Source of the DNA: Solidesulfovibrio carbinoliphilus subsp. oakridgensis | Lineage (GTDB): Bacteria; Desulfobacterota; Desulfovibrionia; Desulfovibrionales; Desulfovibrionaceae | DNA: 64,000 nt | Direction of reading: 5' to 3' | Assembly: GCF_000177215.2 (NCBI RefSeq) | Contig: NZ_CM001369.1 | Location: 1 to 64,000, forward strand | Shown: positions 45,103-54,553 of the stretch, piece by piece | How the letters are laid out: each line of letters starts with the position of its first letter | Position numbering within the stretch: position 1 is the first letter of the stretch | Notes under the pieces: generated by a model | Seen by the model: only the letters and a program-made list of their open reading frames with translations | Told to the model about the DNA's origin: nothing | Database searches by the model: none | Translations under genes and position numbers: made by a program

Positions 45103-46329
45103 TTGCAATACTGCACCCGTTGCCTATACCCGGCCAACCACCCTTACGGCATGTTCTTCGATGACGACGGCGTCTGCAGCGGCTGCCGCGTCGACGAGGA
45201 ACGGAAAAACATCGACTGGACGGAGCGGTTCGAGGCCCTCAAGGAGTTGGTGGCCAAGTACCGATCCAAGGACGGCTCTAATTACGACTGCGTCATCGGG
45301 GCCAGCGGCGGCAAGGACAGCCAGTACATCGTCCACGTGGCCAAAAACCTGCTCGGCTTGAACCCCCTGGTCGTCACCTACAACCACCAGTTCAACACTG
45401 CCGCCGGCATCCGCAACCTGCAGCGGATGGTCAAAGAGTTCGACGTGGACCACCTGCGATTCACGCAGAAGCCGAGTGTGGTGCGGCGCATGGCCCGGGC
45501 GGCCATGACCATGATGGGCGATTTCTGCTGGCACTGCCACGCCGGCATCACCACCTATACCATCCAGATCGCCGTCAAGTTCAAGATCCCGCTCGTCCTT
45601 TTCGGAGAATCGGGCCTGCAGGACATGGTCGGCATGTTCTCGCGGGAGGACATGATGGAGTGGACCAAAAAGGTCCGCAACGAACATGGGCTGCGGGGTT
45701 TCTCCTGGAAGGACTTCGTGGGCTTCGAGGGCCTGACCGAACGGGACCTGCTCCCCTACGTCTATCCCGATGACGCCGAACTGGAGGCGGTGGGCGTGCG
45801 GGGGCTGTACCTGTCCAACTTCATTTCCTGGAGCGGCAAGCGCAACGCGGAGTTTCTCATCGAGAAGCATGGATTCGAGACCCGCCGGCCGAGCCTGTCC
45901 CACAACTGCTATTCCAATGTGGAGTGCTGGCACTGCAGCGGGGCCCACGATTACCTGAAATTTCTCAAATTCGGTTTCGGCCGGGCCACGGACCATGCCG
46001 TGGCCGACATCCGGGCCGGCCGCATCAGCCGCGAACAGGGCCTGGAGCTTGTCCGCCGCTACGACGGCAAGCGGCCCGGGGACCTGGATGTCATCCTGGA
46101 ATTTCTCGGCATGACCGAGGCGGAGTTCGTGGCCTGCGTGGACGACATGCGCGACCCCGACGTCTGGGAACGAGACGGCCAGGGGTTGTGGGTCCAACGG
46201 GACAGCGTGCTCAACCACGCCTCCGGCCCGGCCGTCGAAAAGGCCCGGCTGCCCCTGGCCAACGCCCGGGAAGCCGCTTACCGCGACAACCAGTCCGACG
46301 AGCCCGAAACAGGCCATGTGTTCATGTAA
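45103..46329 (+). CDS. N-acetyl sugar amidotransferase (WbpG/PseA/WbuX-like)
   Basis: The 408-aa PP-loop ATPase starts QYCTRCLYP, with Cys pairs near residues 4-7 and 26-29 (CSGC). The ATP-pyrophosphatase loop is VIGASGGKDSQY, and later conserved parts are GDFCWHCHAGITTY and VECWHCSGAHDYLKF. Family members adenylate an N-acetyl group and use ammonia from HisH/HisF-like partners, encoded here at 40977 and 41858, to form an acetamidino sugar. The start is TTG 45103, chosen because family sequence begins at once and AAAGGA lies 7 nt upstream; no ATG fits. Confidence 0.92.
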   Translation: MQYCTRCLYPANHPYGMFFDDDGVCSGCRVDEERKNIDWTERFEALKELVAKYRSKDGSNYDCVIGASGGKDSQYIVHVAKNLLGLNPLVVTYNHQFNTAAGIRNLQRMVKEFDVDHLRFTQKPSVVRRMARAAMTMMGDFCWHCHAGITTYTIQIAVKFKIPLVLFGESGLQDMVGMFSREDMMEWTKKVRNEHGLRGFSWKDFVGFEGLTERDLLPYVYPDDAELEAVGVRGLYLSNFISWSGKRNAEFLIEKHGFETRRPSLSHNCYSNVECWHCSGAHDYLKFLKFGFGRATDHAVADIRAGRISREQGLELVRRYDGKRPGDLDVILEFLGMTEAEFVACVDDMRDPDVWERDGQGLWVQRDSVLNHASGPAVEKARLPLANAREAAYRDNQSDEPETGHVFM

Positions 46330-46338
46330 GGAAACGCC

Positions 46339-47346
46339 GTGAAGGAATCCGCCATCCGCGACTACGACGACATCGAGATCCGTCGGGAGAACTACCGCCG
46401 CGACCAGGAGGCGCTTTTGCGGCACAAGGACCGCTTCGTCGCGGTCGCCTGTCCGGCCTGCGCCGCGGACGCCTCTTCGCTTTTCTACCGCCGCGACGGC
46501 TTCGAGTTCCGGGAATGCGCCGGGTGCGGCACGGTCTACGTCTCCCCCCGGCCGTCGGAAGCGTTGCTCGCCGAACACTACCGCACCTCGATTTCCGAAC
46601 GGTACTGGAGCGAGGTGGTCTATCCCCGGTCCGAGGAAGGCCGGATGCGCCACCTGGTCGAGCCCCGGGTGAAGGCCATCCTTTCCCTTTGCGACAGGTT
46701 CGGGACGGGCGAGCGGGGCTTGGCCGTGGACGTCGGCGCCGGTCCCGGCACCTTCGCGGCCGTGCTGCGGGAGCAGGGCGGTTTCGGACGCGTGGTGGCG
46801 GTGGAGCCGAGTCCGGTCAACGCGGCTTTTTGCCGCAAAAAGGGCCTGGAGGTCGTGGAAGCGCCCCTGGACGAGGTTCGGGGCCTTTCGGACGCGGATC
46901 TGGTGGTCAGCATCGAGTGCCTCGAACACGTTTTCGACCCCGCCGCCTCTGTGCGGGCCGTTTGCGGCCTCCTGCGGCCGGGCGGGCTTTTCGTCCTGAC
47001 CGTGCCGAACATCCGGGGCTTTGACCTTTTGTTGCTGCGGGACCGTTCGGACAACACCACCGCCCCGGACCACCTCAACTATTTTCACCCCGAGTCCCTG
47101 GGCCGCCTGCTCGAGCGCCTGGGGCTCGAAGTCCTCAGCCTCTCCACACCCGGCAAGCTCGACGTGGAGCTGGTGCGGTCCAAGGTCCTCGAAGGCCTTT
47201 TCCGCGTGGACGACCAGCCGTTTCTCAAGCGCCTCCTCGTGGACGACTACGAGACCCTGGGTCCGTCCTTCCAGGAATGGCTGGCGGCCAACGGCCTGTC
47301 CTCGCACCTTTTCGCCGTGGCCCGGAAACCCCTGCTCCGGCCATGA
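46339..47346 (+). CDS. class I SAM-dependent methyltransferase with N-terminal Cys4 motif
   Basis: The 335-aa protein has two CxxC pairs (CPAC, CAGC; residues about 38-64), then a Methyltransf_23-type SAM domain: LAVDVGAGPGTFAAVL, VVAVEPSPVNA, LVVSIECLEHVF. It has the N-terminal organisation of the protein at 42651 but lacks the C-terminal Rossmann half. GTG 46339 is the start, with AAGGAAA just upstream. The following GT2 gene overlaps it by 4 bp (ATGA). Confidence 0.86.
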   Translation: MKESAIRDYDDIEIRRENYRRDQEALLRHKDRFVAVACPACAADASSLFYRRDGFEFRECAGCGTVYVSPRPSEALLAEHYRTSISERYWSEVVYPRSEEGRMRHLVEPRVKAILSLCDRFGTGERGLAVDVGAGPGTFAAVLREQGGFGRVVAVEPSPVNAAFCRKKGLEVVEAPLDEVRGLSDADLVVSIECLEHVFDPAASVRAVCGLLRPGGLFVLTVPNIRGFDLLLLRDRSDNTTAPDHLNYFHPESLGRLLERLGLEVLSLSTPGKLDVELVRSKVLEGLFRVDDQPFLKRLLVDDYETLGPSFQEWLAANGLSSHLFAVARKPLLRP

Positions 47347-48230
47347 CGCCGGAGGCGGTCCACGCCTATGTCTGTACCTGGCGCGAGGCCGAAAATATCG
47401 GCCCGTGCCTGGCCGCCATCCGGGCGGCCGGGGTGCAAAGGGTGTTTGTCGTGGACGCGGGCAGCGACGACGGCACGGCACAGCGGGCCAGGCAGGCCGG
47501 CGCGGAGGTGCTGGCCGCGCCCCGGGGCCTGGCCGGCCAGCGCCAGGCGGCCATCGACCACTGCCGGGCCGATCTCCTGCTGTTCGTGGACGCCGACGAC
47601 CGGCTGCACCCGGACTGCGTGCGCCGGCTTCTGGCGGACATGGCCGGGCACGACTGCGACGTGGTGCAGGCCTCCAACCGGGTCCTTTCCCCCCGCCGCT
47701 ACCTGGAACGGGGCATGGACGCGGTCATGGCGCTCGTTACCTCGCGGCCGGGACCGACAGCCATGGTCGGCCGGCCGGCGCTCTACCGCATCGGGCCCCT
47801 TCGCCAGGCGGGCATGGATCTGGAATTCAACGGCGTGGGCAACGAGGATGCCGCCCTGGCCATCCGCCTGGAAGGCCTGGGGGCGCGCCAACGCATCGGC
47901 ACCGGGCTGAGCTTTCGCCGCCATCCGGCCGGGTGGGGCGACAATATCCGGGCCTGGCGCAAGTACGGGCACGGGGACGCGGCCCTTTTCCGCCGTTATC
48001 CCGACAAGCGGCGAAACGTCCTTCGCCATCTCCTCTACGTGTATCCCGTCGAGCGCAGCCGCCTGCTCTGGGCCGCCGGCCAAGGGCGTCTCGCCGGCTA
48101 CACGGTCCTTGTGGGCGCGGCCCGGTTTCTTTTCATGCTGGAGGGGCTCCTTCGCCGGCGGCCCCCTGCCGTCTCGTTGCGGCCGGCCGCCGGCGTTTCG
48201 CCCGAGCGCTCCGGCAACGGGACAGGATGA
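47343..48230 (+). CDS. GT2-family glycosyltransferase
   Basis: The 295-aa protein starts with a GT2 fold: VHAYVCTWREAENI, VFVVDAGSDDGT and LLLFVDADDRLH as the DxD site. FNGVGNEDAALAIRLEG corresponds to the catalytic ED motif. A hydrophobic stretch at about 253-272 may anchor it to the membrane. It is translationally coupled to the methyltransferase before it. Donor and acceptor are unknown. Confidence 0.86.
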   Translation: MTPEAVHAYVCTWREAENIGPCLAAIRAAGVQRVFVVDAGSDDGTAQRARQAGAEVLAAPRGLAGQRQAAIDHCRADLLLFVDADDRLHPDCVRRLLADMAGHDCDVVQASNRVLSPRRYLERGMDAVMALVTSRPGPTAMVGRPALYRIGPLRQAGMDLEFNGVGNEDAALAIRLEGLGARQRIGTGLSFRRHPAGWGDNIRAWRKYGHGDAALFRRYPDKRRNVLRHLLYVYPVERSRLLWAAGQGRLAGYTVLVGAARFLFMLEGLLRRRPPAVSLRPAAGVSPERSGNGTG

Positions 48231-48362
48231 TCCCCCCGCCGGACCAGAGCAACGCCGCGTGGCCACCCCCGGACGGGATTGGCAACGGTTGCCAAATGAC
48301 CGACACAGGGCCAGGCCTGCCCAAGAAGCAAGGCCGCCGGCCACGAAAAGGAGAAGGCCTTT

Positions 48363-49406
48363 ATGCCAGACAACTATCCGATCTTCATAGGCGGGATGCA
48401 ACGCAGCGGCACAAGCCTGATGCGCGCCATGCTCGGCTCCAATTCCCGGTTGGCCATTTTCGAGTGGGACCTGCAGATGTGGCCGGTCATTTACAGCCAG
48501 CACCGGGAGATGTGGGGAAAGTCCGGTATTGACGAGATTCAGGATGCGCTTCTGGAAGCGATCTACACCAGCGAGAAGGTGGTCTGCGCGGTCAAGCGTC
48601 CCGAGCGCTCCCTGGTCGAGGCCTGCATTCGATCCAAACGGGCGGCAAACGAGTTTACGAGCATGGAATCCCTGGCCGCCGGCGTGTTCCAATGCTTTCT
48701 CGACAGCTACCGGGATCTGCTCGACCGGGCCCGCTGGGGATTGAAGACCCCGGAAAACGAATTCTATTCCTCGATCATCCTCCGGGAGTTCCCGGACGCC
48801 AAGTTTGTCTATATCTATCGGAACATTGTCAGCGCGGCCGCTTCCACCAAAAAGATCGGCTGGATGCCCTACAAATACCCCTACGGCCTGCTCCAGTACG
48901 CCATGCATTGGAACAGATCGTTTGAAACAGCCTGGGAGAATTGTGCCCGGCACCCGGACCGTTACGTCGCCGTCTGCTACGAGCTCCTGACGGAATTCCC
49001 CGACGAGCACTTGAAACTGCTCTGCGCCTTTCTGGACCTTCCCTACGAACCGGCCATGCTGGCCCTGGCCGGCCACGGCAACGGCGATCCCCTGGCCAAG
49101 AGCTCCTCCTTTGACGATCAAACGGACCAAGGCGTCAATCCCCAGATCGCCAAGAGAAAGATCCATGATTTTTCCGAGGAGGAACTCCAGCTCCTGCGGC
49201 TGGTCACCACCATGAACACCGCGACCAGGCAGGGCTTTTACAAGGAATACAATCCCGCGGCCTTTCCCCTCCAGTCCCTGGAGTGGCTTGTCCAGGCGTC
49301 CGTACGGGGGCAAAACGCCCAGGTCCGGCGCTTCGCCCTGGAGCTCATGCGCAAGATTTCCAGGAGGCCGCAGGCCGGCTGGAACCCCTTCGGCCGCTGC
49401 GGGTGA
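48363..49406 (+). CDS. sulfotransferase family protein
   Basis: The 347-aa protein has the PAPS-binding 5' phosphosulfate loop GGMQRSGTSLMRAML (residues 10-24) and the 3' phosphate-binding segment FVYIYRNIVSAAAS near 147-160, as in bacterial Sulfotransfer_3 proteins. It would move sulfate from PAPS onto a sugar hydroxyl or a lipid carrier in the cytoplasm. AGGAGAAGG precedes the ATG. A PAPS-reductase-like ATPase lies 4 kb downstream, and sulfated glycan is a reasonable but untested product. Confidence 0.88.
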   Translation: MPDNYPIFIGGMQRSGTSLMRAMLGSNSRLAIFEWDLQMWPVIYSQHREMWGKSGIDEIQDALLEAIYTSEKVVCAVKRPERSLVEACIRSKRAANEFTSMESLAAGVFQCFLDSYRDLLDRARWGLKTPENEFYSSIILREFPDAKFVYIYRNIVSAAASTKKIGWMPYKYPYGLLQYAMHWNRSFETAWENCARHPDRYVAVCYELLTEFPDEHLKLLCAFLDLPYEPAMLALAGHGNGDPLAKSSSFDDQTDQGVNPQIAKRKIHDFSEEELQLLRLVTTMNTATRQGFYKEYNPAAFPLQSLEWLVQASVRGQNAQVRRFALELMRKISRRPQAGWNPFGRCG

Positions 49407-49424
49407 AACCTGGCCGCGCCGTGC

Positions 49425-51071
49425 TTACGGCCGGGCATTGGCGCCTGAAAGCGCGAAAGCCTGGCCGAGCAGTTCGGCGCCGGCCGCGACCACGGCCGCG
49501 CACCGGGAAACGGCCGCTTCAGGCCGGTCTTTTGCCAGCTGGTCCAGCACCGCGCCGTAGTGTTCCCGGCAGTCCGCAAATGACCTGCTTTCCGAGGCCA
49601 GGGCCACCAGCAACCCCAGACGGGCCTGGGTTGCCGGCGTTGCCTCCCCGCCCCGTATCCGCCCCTTGAGGGCGGAAAGGCCGCCAAGGACCGTGGCCCG
49701 GTCGATGCGGGCCGCCACAGGCGCCGTCTGGCCCGAGGCGGCTTGGCAGGCCGGTTCGTCCCGGAGCCGGCGGTGGGGGACCCGGCCCCTGGCCAGGGCG
49801 TGGATCAAGCCGGACAGGCGCGTAACGGCCTGGCCAGGGGCGTGCCGATGGTAGGCCAAGGCCTCGCGCTGCCGCGCCACGACCCGCTCTCGAAAGGCAG
49901 GGTCGGCGCACAGGCCGCGCAGCGCCGTGGCGCACTCCCCGCCCGTCGGCACAACGAGCTTGCCCCGCCGGGCCGGCACCACGGCGCCGTCGGCCACCGG
50001 AACCATTTCGAAAACAAGGGCCGGACGCTCCATGAGCATGATCTCGCCGATCATGGACGAATAGCCGAACACCATGGTGAAATCCGAGGCGACGATGGCC
50101 TGGGCCTTGTCGTCCAGGTTCAGGCGGACGTCGTGCAGGCCAAGGCCCTGGAGCCAGGCGCGGTACACCTCGAACCGGGCCGGCAACGGATCGGTCAGGC
50201 CCGGGGCCGAGGCTTCGGCCGGATGCGGGCGGCACAGCAGCACAAGATCCCGGCCGAACTCGGCCAGGACGCCAGCCATGCGTTCCATGATCCGCGTATT
50301 CTCCTCCAGGGCGGCAAACCACGGCGGGTGGTTGATTTCGTGGTAATCCGTGCACAAAAGGGCCACGGTCTTGTCCCGGGGCAGTCCCAACCGGTCCCTG
50401 GCCGTGTTCCGGTCCAGGCTGCGGGCGGCATGCAGGTTGATGTCCCAGGGGACGCTTCCGGCGAGCAGGATTTCGTTGGGGCGGGCAAATCCGGCGCGCA
50501 AAAGCTCCTGCCGGCTGTTTTCCCCAAAGACGGCCAGGTAATCGGAAATGAGCCGGCGAAAGCCGGCCGTCTGGTAGGGCGAGCCGTAAAAGTCTCCATG
50601 CATGACCTGGAGGGTGGGGCGGCCGGCGGCGCGCAGGGTGTCGACCAGCGTCGCGCCGCGGCCGTAGCAATCCACCCCGAACACGCCGACGCCCAGACGC
50701 CGGCGGGCCAGAAGCTCCCGGGCCGTGTGCCGGACCTGGAGCTGCGAGCCGGCATTGCGGAGGAACTGGACCAGGAAATCGACGGTCAAAACCCTGCGGC
50801 CCCGGGCCGTGAATGCTTCCAGGGCAGCGGGATCGTGGAGGGCCGCGCACAGGCCCGCCACCACGGCGCGCAGGGCTTTGGCCACGGCCGCGTCCGCCTC
50901 CGGCGTGCGGAAGTGGTCGAAAGGGGTGAAGGCCACGCCCAGCCGGCGCAAGGCCGCGGCCAAAGCGGTCTCGTTGACCACCAGCTCATGCCCCATGGCC
51001 GCCAGGGCCTGGGCCACCACGGCATAATCGGCCAGGAAACAGTCGTAGATGAGCACGGCTTCCGGGCGCAT
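49425..51071 (-). CDS. GT-B glycan transferase, CDP-glycerol-transferase/capsule-synthesis-like
   Basis: The 548-aa protein has an N-terminal Rossmann-like half with a CYGRGATLVDTL segment, a QVMHGDFYG strand and, in the C-terminal half, LLCRPHPAE and VFGYSSMIGEIMLMERPALVFE. The last two are the donor-phosphate motifs of the TagF/LpxB-like GT-B group. The last 130 residues are Ala/Arg-rich without motifs. The gene overlaps the stop of the upstream zinc-ribbon gene by one base (TGATG), so they are co-translated. Function beyond polymer or lipid-linked sugar synthesis cannot be fixed. Confidence 0.78.
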   Translation of the reverse strand: MRPEAVLIYDCFLADYAVVAQALAAMGHELVVNETALAAALRRLGVAFTPFDHFRTPEADAAVAKALRAVVAGLCAALHDPAALEAFTARGRRVLTVDFLVQFLRNAGSQLQVRHTARELLARRRLGVGVFGVDCYGRGATLVDTLRAAGRPTLQVMHGDFYGSPYQTAGFRRLISDYLAVFGENSRQELLRAGFARPNEILLAGSVPWDINLHAARSLDRNTARDRLGLPRDKTVALLCTDYHEINHPPWFAALEENTRIMERMAGVLAEFGRDLVLLCRPHPAEASAPGLTDPLPARFEVYRAWLQGLGLHDVRLNLDDKAQAIVASDFTMVFGYSSMIGEIMLMERPALVFEMVPVADGAVVPARRGKLVVPTGGECATALRGLCADPAFRERVVARQREALAYHRHAPGQAVTRLSGLIHALARGRVPHRRLRDEPACQAASGQTAPVAARIDRATVLGGLSALKGRIRGGEATPATQARLGLLVALASESRSFADCREHYGAVLDQLAKDRPEAAVSRCAAVVAAGAELLGQAFALSGANARP

Positions 51072-51472
51072 CAGTCGTTTCCAGCGGCCAGAATGCCGTA
51101 GATGGTCAGGGAGAGGATGCCGTTGAGGTCATACTCGGCGCTTTGGCCCAGGTTGACGCCTTCGCTGCACAAGGCCTCGCTCCAGGCCGGCACGCCATGC
51201 CACCGTTCCAGGATGGCGTTGCTGCACTGGGCCTGGGCTTCGGCCTCGCCGGCGTCGAAGTGGGGCACGAACCGGGCGAGCAGCGCGCAGGTGGCTCCTG
51301 GACCGAAGGCCACTTCCCGGTGGCAGGCGGGGCAGGTGAACCGGACCAGGGGGACGGAGGCCACCGTGCCCGCGACATGGTCAAAGGCGGTCCGGCAGGC
51401 CGTGCAGCGGACCCGGTAAGTGAATTGCAGGGGCCCGACGCCGGGGCGAGCCGTGACATCCAGAATTTCCAT
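51071..51472 (-). CDS. small zinc-ribbon-like protein of unknown function
   Basis: I do not recognise this 133-aa protein. Residues 20-60 carry two CxxC pairs (CTAC and CPAC) spaced by about 28 residues, which should bind zinc, followed by a helical half. It starts at ATG 51472, where the coding character begins; the frame is open further upstream without support. It is co-translated with the GT-B gene and may regulate or bind it. Confidence 0.6.
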   Translation of the reverse strand: MEILDVTARPGVGPLQFTYRVRCTACRTAFDHVAGTVASVPLVRFTCPACHREVAFGPGATCALLARFVPHFDAGEAEAQAQCSNAILERWHGVPAWSEALCSEGVNLGQSAEYDLNGILSLTIYGILAAGND

Positions 51473-51788
51473 GTATATTATGCCCGCCAGAGATCTCGTC
51501 CGATTGCGTGGCCCGGTCTTGAAAATCTTTTCTCGGCCACAGTTCCGGCACGCAGTAGCTAAAAAGGAAACCACGAACAAGGCTCGGTTGCAAGCCGCAC
51601 GATTTGCCGTAAAGCAGGACTGCTCCGTGGTCGGGAAAACGCTTTGCCGTCTCCGGAGAAGTAATGCTACCGATTTTCCAAGAGCACGCCGCGCTCCACG
51701 CCGTTGGCAGCCGGAGCGGGAAAGGCGCAACCCTCGAAAAAACTGCCGGGGCGGAGTGTGGCCGTTCGGGTAAAAACAGGGGAAGAGC
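51473..51788. promoter_or_regulatory. divergent region between the zinc-ribbon gene and the radical SAM gene
   Basis: These 316 bp are lower in GC than their surroundings. On the minus strand CATAATATA lies only 2-10 bases before ATG 51472, which suggests a -10-like element but is too close for a normal leader. I see no gene and no clear operator. Confidence 0.35.
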
Positions 51789-53222
51789 ATGACTTGCAAC
51801 AGGGTGCTGCTCATCATGCCAGACGTCTGCCGGTACGACCACTATCAATGGGTTCCGAGCAGCTTGCTTTTTCTGGCCGCAACTTTGCTGGATGCCGGCT
51901 ATCGTCCCCTGGTCATCGACGACCGCATTCAGTCGCGGGAGGCGACCTTGCAGGCCGTCCAGGCCCATCTGGACGAGACCCTGCTCGTGGGCGTCGCGGT
52001 CTCAAGCGGCGAACAGCTCGCCCACGCCGCCCAAATCCTGGAAGCCATCGCGGCCGTATCCGATGTCCCTCTTGTGGTCGGCGGTCCCCTGCCCTCGGCC
52101 CTGCCGGAACAAATGTTCGAGCATCCGGCCGTTGATTTCGTTATTTGCGGCCGGGGCGAAGGCCCGATCCGGCAATTGTGCGATAGGTTGCGCGATGGCC
52201 GCAACGACTTCGATACCACGCCGCGCCTGTGGTGGCGCACGCCGGAAGGTATCCGGCAGTCCAGCGCCGCCCGGCATTCGGAACGCGTCAACGACTTGCC
52301 GCCTCTGCCGTATCTGAACAAAGATGTCATCGACATCTGGAATTATATCAATCCGGAAACACACGCCTTCAACTACAGTACCGCTGTTGGTTGCGTGGGC
52401 CGCTGCAGTTTCTGTTACTGGCACGACTCCTATACATATTCCTGGTTCGACAACCAGCGTGTCGTAGACGAACTAGAGTCGCTCGGCCGGCAGCTTTCCC
52501 TGCGCAACGTCACCTTTGACGACCCGACCTTTTTTGTCGGCCGTTCGCGGACCATGGATCTGGTCGAACGCCTGCTGGCCAGCGAGGTGCGCTTCAAGTG
52601 GCGGGCCAACGCTCGCGTGGACACCTTCAAGCCTTTCACCATTGAAGATGTGCACACCATGGAACGTTCCGGCTGCCACCTCATCCACGTGGGCATGGAA
52701 TCGGGTTCCCAACGCATCCTTGACCTCATGCACAAAAACATCACCGTCGACGACGCCCTCGACATGGCCCGCAAGTTCGCGACAAGCTCCATCCACCTGC
52801 GGTGCCACCTGATCATCGGCATTCCCGGCGAGACCATCGACGATATCCGCCGTTCGGGGGAACTGATCACCGAGATCGGGCGTATTAAAAAAGAGTTCGA
52901 TTATACGGTCAACATCTTCATTCCCTATCCCGGAAATGCCTTGACAGAACTTGCCGCGACCATGGGCTATACCCCCCCGGACACCCTGATGGGGTATGTC
53001 GGCGTGGAACAGCATGGCTGCCTCCAGCGCACCAACGCCAACGGCCAGGCGCTGCCTTCCCTCTGGGACATCGACTACCGGCTGGACTGGTTTGAGCCTG
53101 CATATCAGAAGCAGCACGAAATTGCCTGGAAGGCCCTGCTCCCCGAGCTGGGAAAAATTCGGACCGTGGACGGCCGGTCATACCATTTTCACAAAAAAGG
53201 GGAGGTCCCGGGCCTGTCGTGA
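51789..53222 (+). CDS. B12-binding radical SAM protein
   Basis: The 477-aa protein has an N-terminal cobalamin-binding Rossmann domain (VLLIMPDVCRYDHYQW, VVGGPLPSALPE, residues 1-150) followed by a radical SAM barrel with CVGRCSFC (CxxxCxxC, near residue 202) and GMESGSQRILDLM, the SAM-contact strand. Such enzymes methylate unactivated carbons or remodel lipids and sugars. A second, less similar B12/radical SAM protein is encoded at 59961-61433. It is a single-gene unit with a terminator overlapping its stop. Confidence 0.88.
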   Translation: MTCNRVLLIMPDVCRYDHYQWVPSSLLFLAATLLDAGYRPLVIDDRIQSREATLQAVQAHLDETLLVGVAVSSGEQLAHAAQILEAIAAVSDVPLVVGGPLPSALPEQMFEHPAVDFVICGRGEGPIRQLCDRLRDGRNDFDTTPRLWWRTPEGIRQSSAARHSERVNDLPPLPYLNKDVIDIWNYINPETHAFNYSTAVGCVGRCSFCYWHDSYTYSWFDNQRVVDELESLGRQLSLRNVTFDDPTFFVGRSRTMDLVERLLASEVRFKWRANARVDTFKPFTIEDVHTMERSGCHLIHVGMESGSQRILDLMHKNITVDDALDMARKFATSSIHLRCHLIIGIPGETIDDIRRSGELITEIGRIKKEFDYTVNIFIPYPGNALTELAATMGYTPPDTLMGYVGVEQHGCLQRTNANGQALPSLWDIDYRLDWFEPAYQKQHEIAWKALLPELGKIRTVDGRSYHFHKKGEVPGLS

Positions 53223-53244
53223 CGGGACCGGGACCTTTCCTCTT
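53203..53244 (+). terminator. hairpin with T-rich tail after the radical SAM gene
   Basis: AGGTCCCGG (53203-53211) pairs with CCGGGACCT (53228-53236) around a 16-nt loop and is followed by TTCCTCTT. The left arm is inside the end of the coding region. It is a reasonable but not canonical rho-independent terminator. Confidence 0.5.
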
Positions 53245-53347
53245 CGGGCCGGCGCGAGGAGGTTGGAAAAAGCGATTCTTTCGTTGCCGCCTTCATCGAC
53301 AAGGGGCCAGCGGGCCGCCGGATGCCCGTGCCGGCCCGCTGGCCGGG

Positions 53348-54172
53348 CTACATGTAGCCAAGCGAGCGCAGCTGCTCCATGGCCTCTTCCTTTTCCTGGT
53401 CCCGGCCGGCCCGCTCGCCCGAGCGGTCCTCCAGGTCCTGTTCCCAGGCGGGCAGGTCGCTTTGGCGCACCGTGCCGGTCTTGGTGCCAAGGCTGCGGTA
53501 GCCCTTGGCGTAGAGTTCGCAAAAGGGGATGCCGCGCGACCGGGTGATGTCCCAGACGTCGCGTTCGCGCAGGTGCAGGATCGGGTGGACGCGCAGGTGC
53601 GGCGGGTCCTCGCGCGGGCTCTCGTAATCCTCGTTCGCCCGGGCCGGGTGCTCGTCCCAGCGGATGGCCGTGGCCAGGGCGGCCACGTGGTTGTCGCGCA
53701 AAAAGCCGTTCATGGGCGCGACCTTCATGAGCTGGTTGCCGACCGGCGATTCCGGGTCAAAGGGGAAGCCCTCGCCCGTGAACCCGGCCCGGGCCACCTC
53801 GGCCCGGCTCTCCGGGGACAGGTCGGCCACGGCCAGGTAGTCGCCGATGGCCGGACGGCGGGACAGGACGTCGGTGTTGGCGGCGACCGTCAGGTCAAGC
53901 CCCCACTCCCGGACCATCCGTTCCTGAAAGGCCTGGATCTCCGGAAACGGGTCGCCCTCGTCGATGGTCAGCACCCGGGGCATGGGCAGGGACCGTTCCC
54001 GGCAGGCCTCCCGGGTCAGCCACAGGACCAGCGTGCTGTCCTTGGCCCCGGTCCAGGCCAGCCAGAAATCCGGGCCGAAACGGTCGATGGCCGCCAGGAC
54101 CACGGCCTTCCCGGCCGCGATCTTCTCTTCCAGGGGCAGGGCCCAGCGGGCCTGCCGTTCGGTGTCGTTCAT
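53348..54172 (-). CDS. PAPS reductase/ATP sulfurylase-like PP-loop protein
   Basis: The 274-aa protein belongs to the adenine-nucleotide alpha-hydrolase (CysH/CysD) superfamily. The PP-loop is WTGAKDSTLVLWL (residues 39-51), where classical enzymes have SGGKDS, and LRVHPILHLRERDVW is the conserved later strand. It lacks the C-terminal ECGxH Cys of reductases, so it is not a standard PAPS reductase; a CysD-like or nucleotide-modifying role is more likely. No CysN partner is in the window. Its position near a sulfotransferase may be functional. Confidence 0.75.
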   Translation of the reverse strand: MNDTERQARWALPLEEKIAAGKAVVLAAIDRFGPDFWLAWTGAKDSTLVLWLTREACRERSLPMPRVLTIDEGDPFPEIQAFQERMVREWGLDLTVAANTDVLSRRPAIGDYLAVADLSPESRAEVARAGFTGEGFPFDPESPVGNQLMKVAPMNGFLRDNHVAALATAIRWDEHPARANEDYESPREDPPHLRVHPILHLRERDVWDITRSRGIPFCELYAKGYRSLGTKTGTVRQSDLPAWEQDLEDRSGERAGRDQEKEEAMEQLRSLGYM

Positions 54173-54229
54173 GCTATCTCCTTGGGATGGCGAGGACTAC
54201 GGTCCGGGATCGCTTGGGAGGGAGTCCGG

Positions 54230-54553
54230 TTACAATCCCAGCCACAGGGCCAGGGTTCGATTGATTTGCACCATGACCGCATCATCCAATCGGCCCACCA
54301 CCTGGCGCAGGCGATCGCGTCTGACGGCTGAAATTTTATCCACCATGATTTGGGATGTCGTTTCAAGCCCGTTGGTGGCAGTCGGTTCCACGGAAATCCG
54401 AAAAAGCGGCGCATCGATCAGGCAAGACGAAAAGGGGCAGACCACAATGCTGGCATGGGTCGGGTTGGCCTGGTCATGCTGCACCACGACGGCCGGACGC
54501 ATTTTCCCGTAGTCGCCTGACAGGGAAACGATGACGACATCGCCGCGTTTCAT
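54230..54553 (-). CDS. mazF: MazF/PemK-type endoribonuclease toxin
   Basis: The 107-aa protein starts MKRGDVVIVSLSGDYGKMRPAVVVQ, the MazF SH3-like barrel with its RPAVVVQ strand, and has VCPFSS and IMVDKISAVRRDRL, as expected for PemK/MazF. These cleave mRNA at short sequences when the antitoxin is lost. It overlaps the antitoxin gene by 4 bp, with the antitoxin first, the standard mazEF order. Confidence 0.92.
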   Translation of the reverse strand: MKRGDVVIVSLSGDYGKMRPAVVVQHDQANPTHASIVVCPFSSCLIDAPLFRISVEPTATNGLETTSQIMVDKISAVRRDRLRQVVGRLDDAVMVQINRTLALWLGL

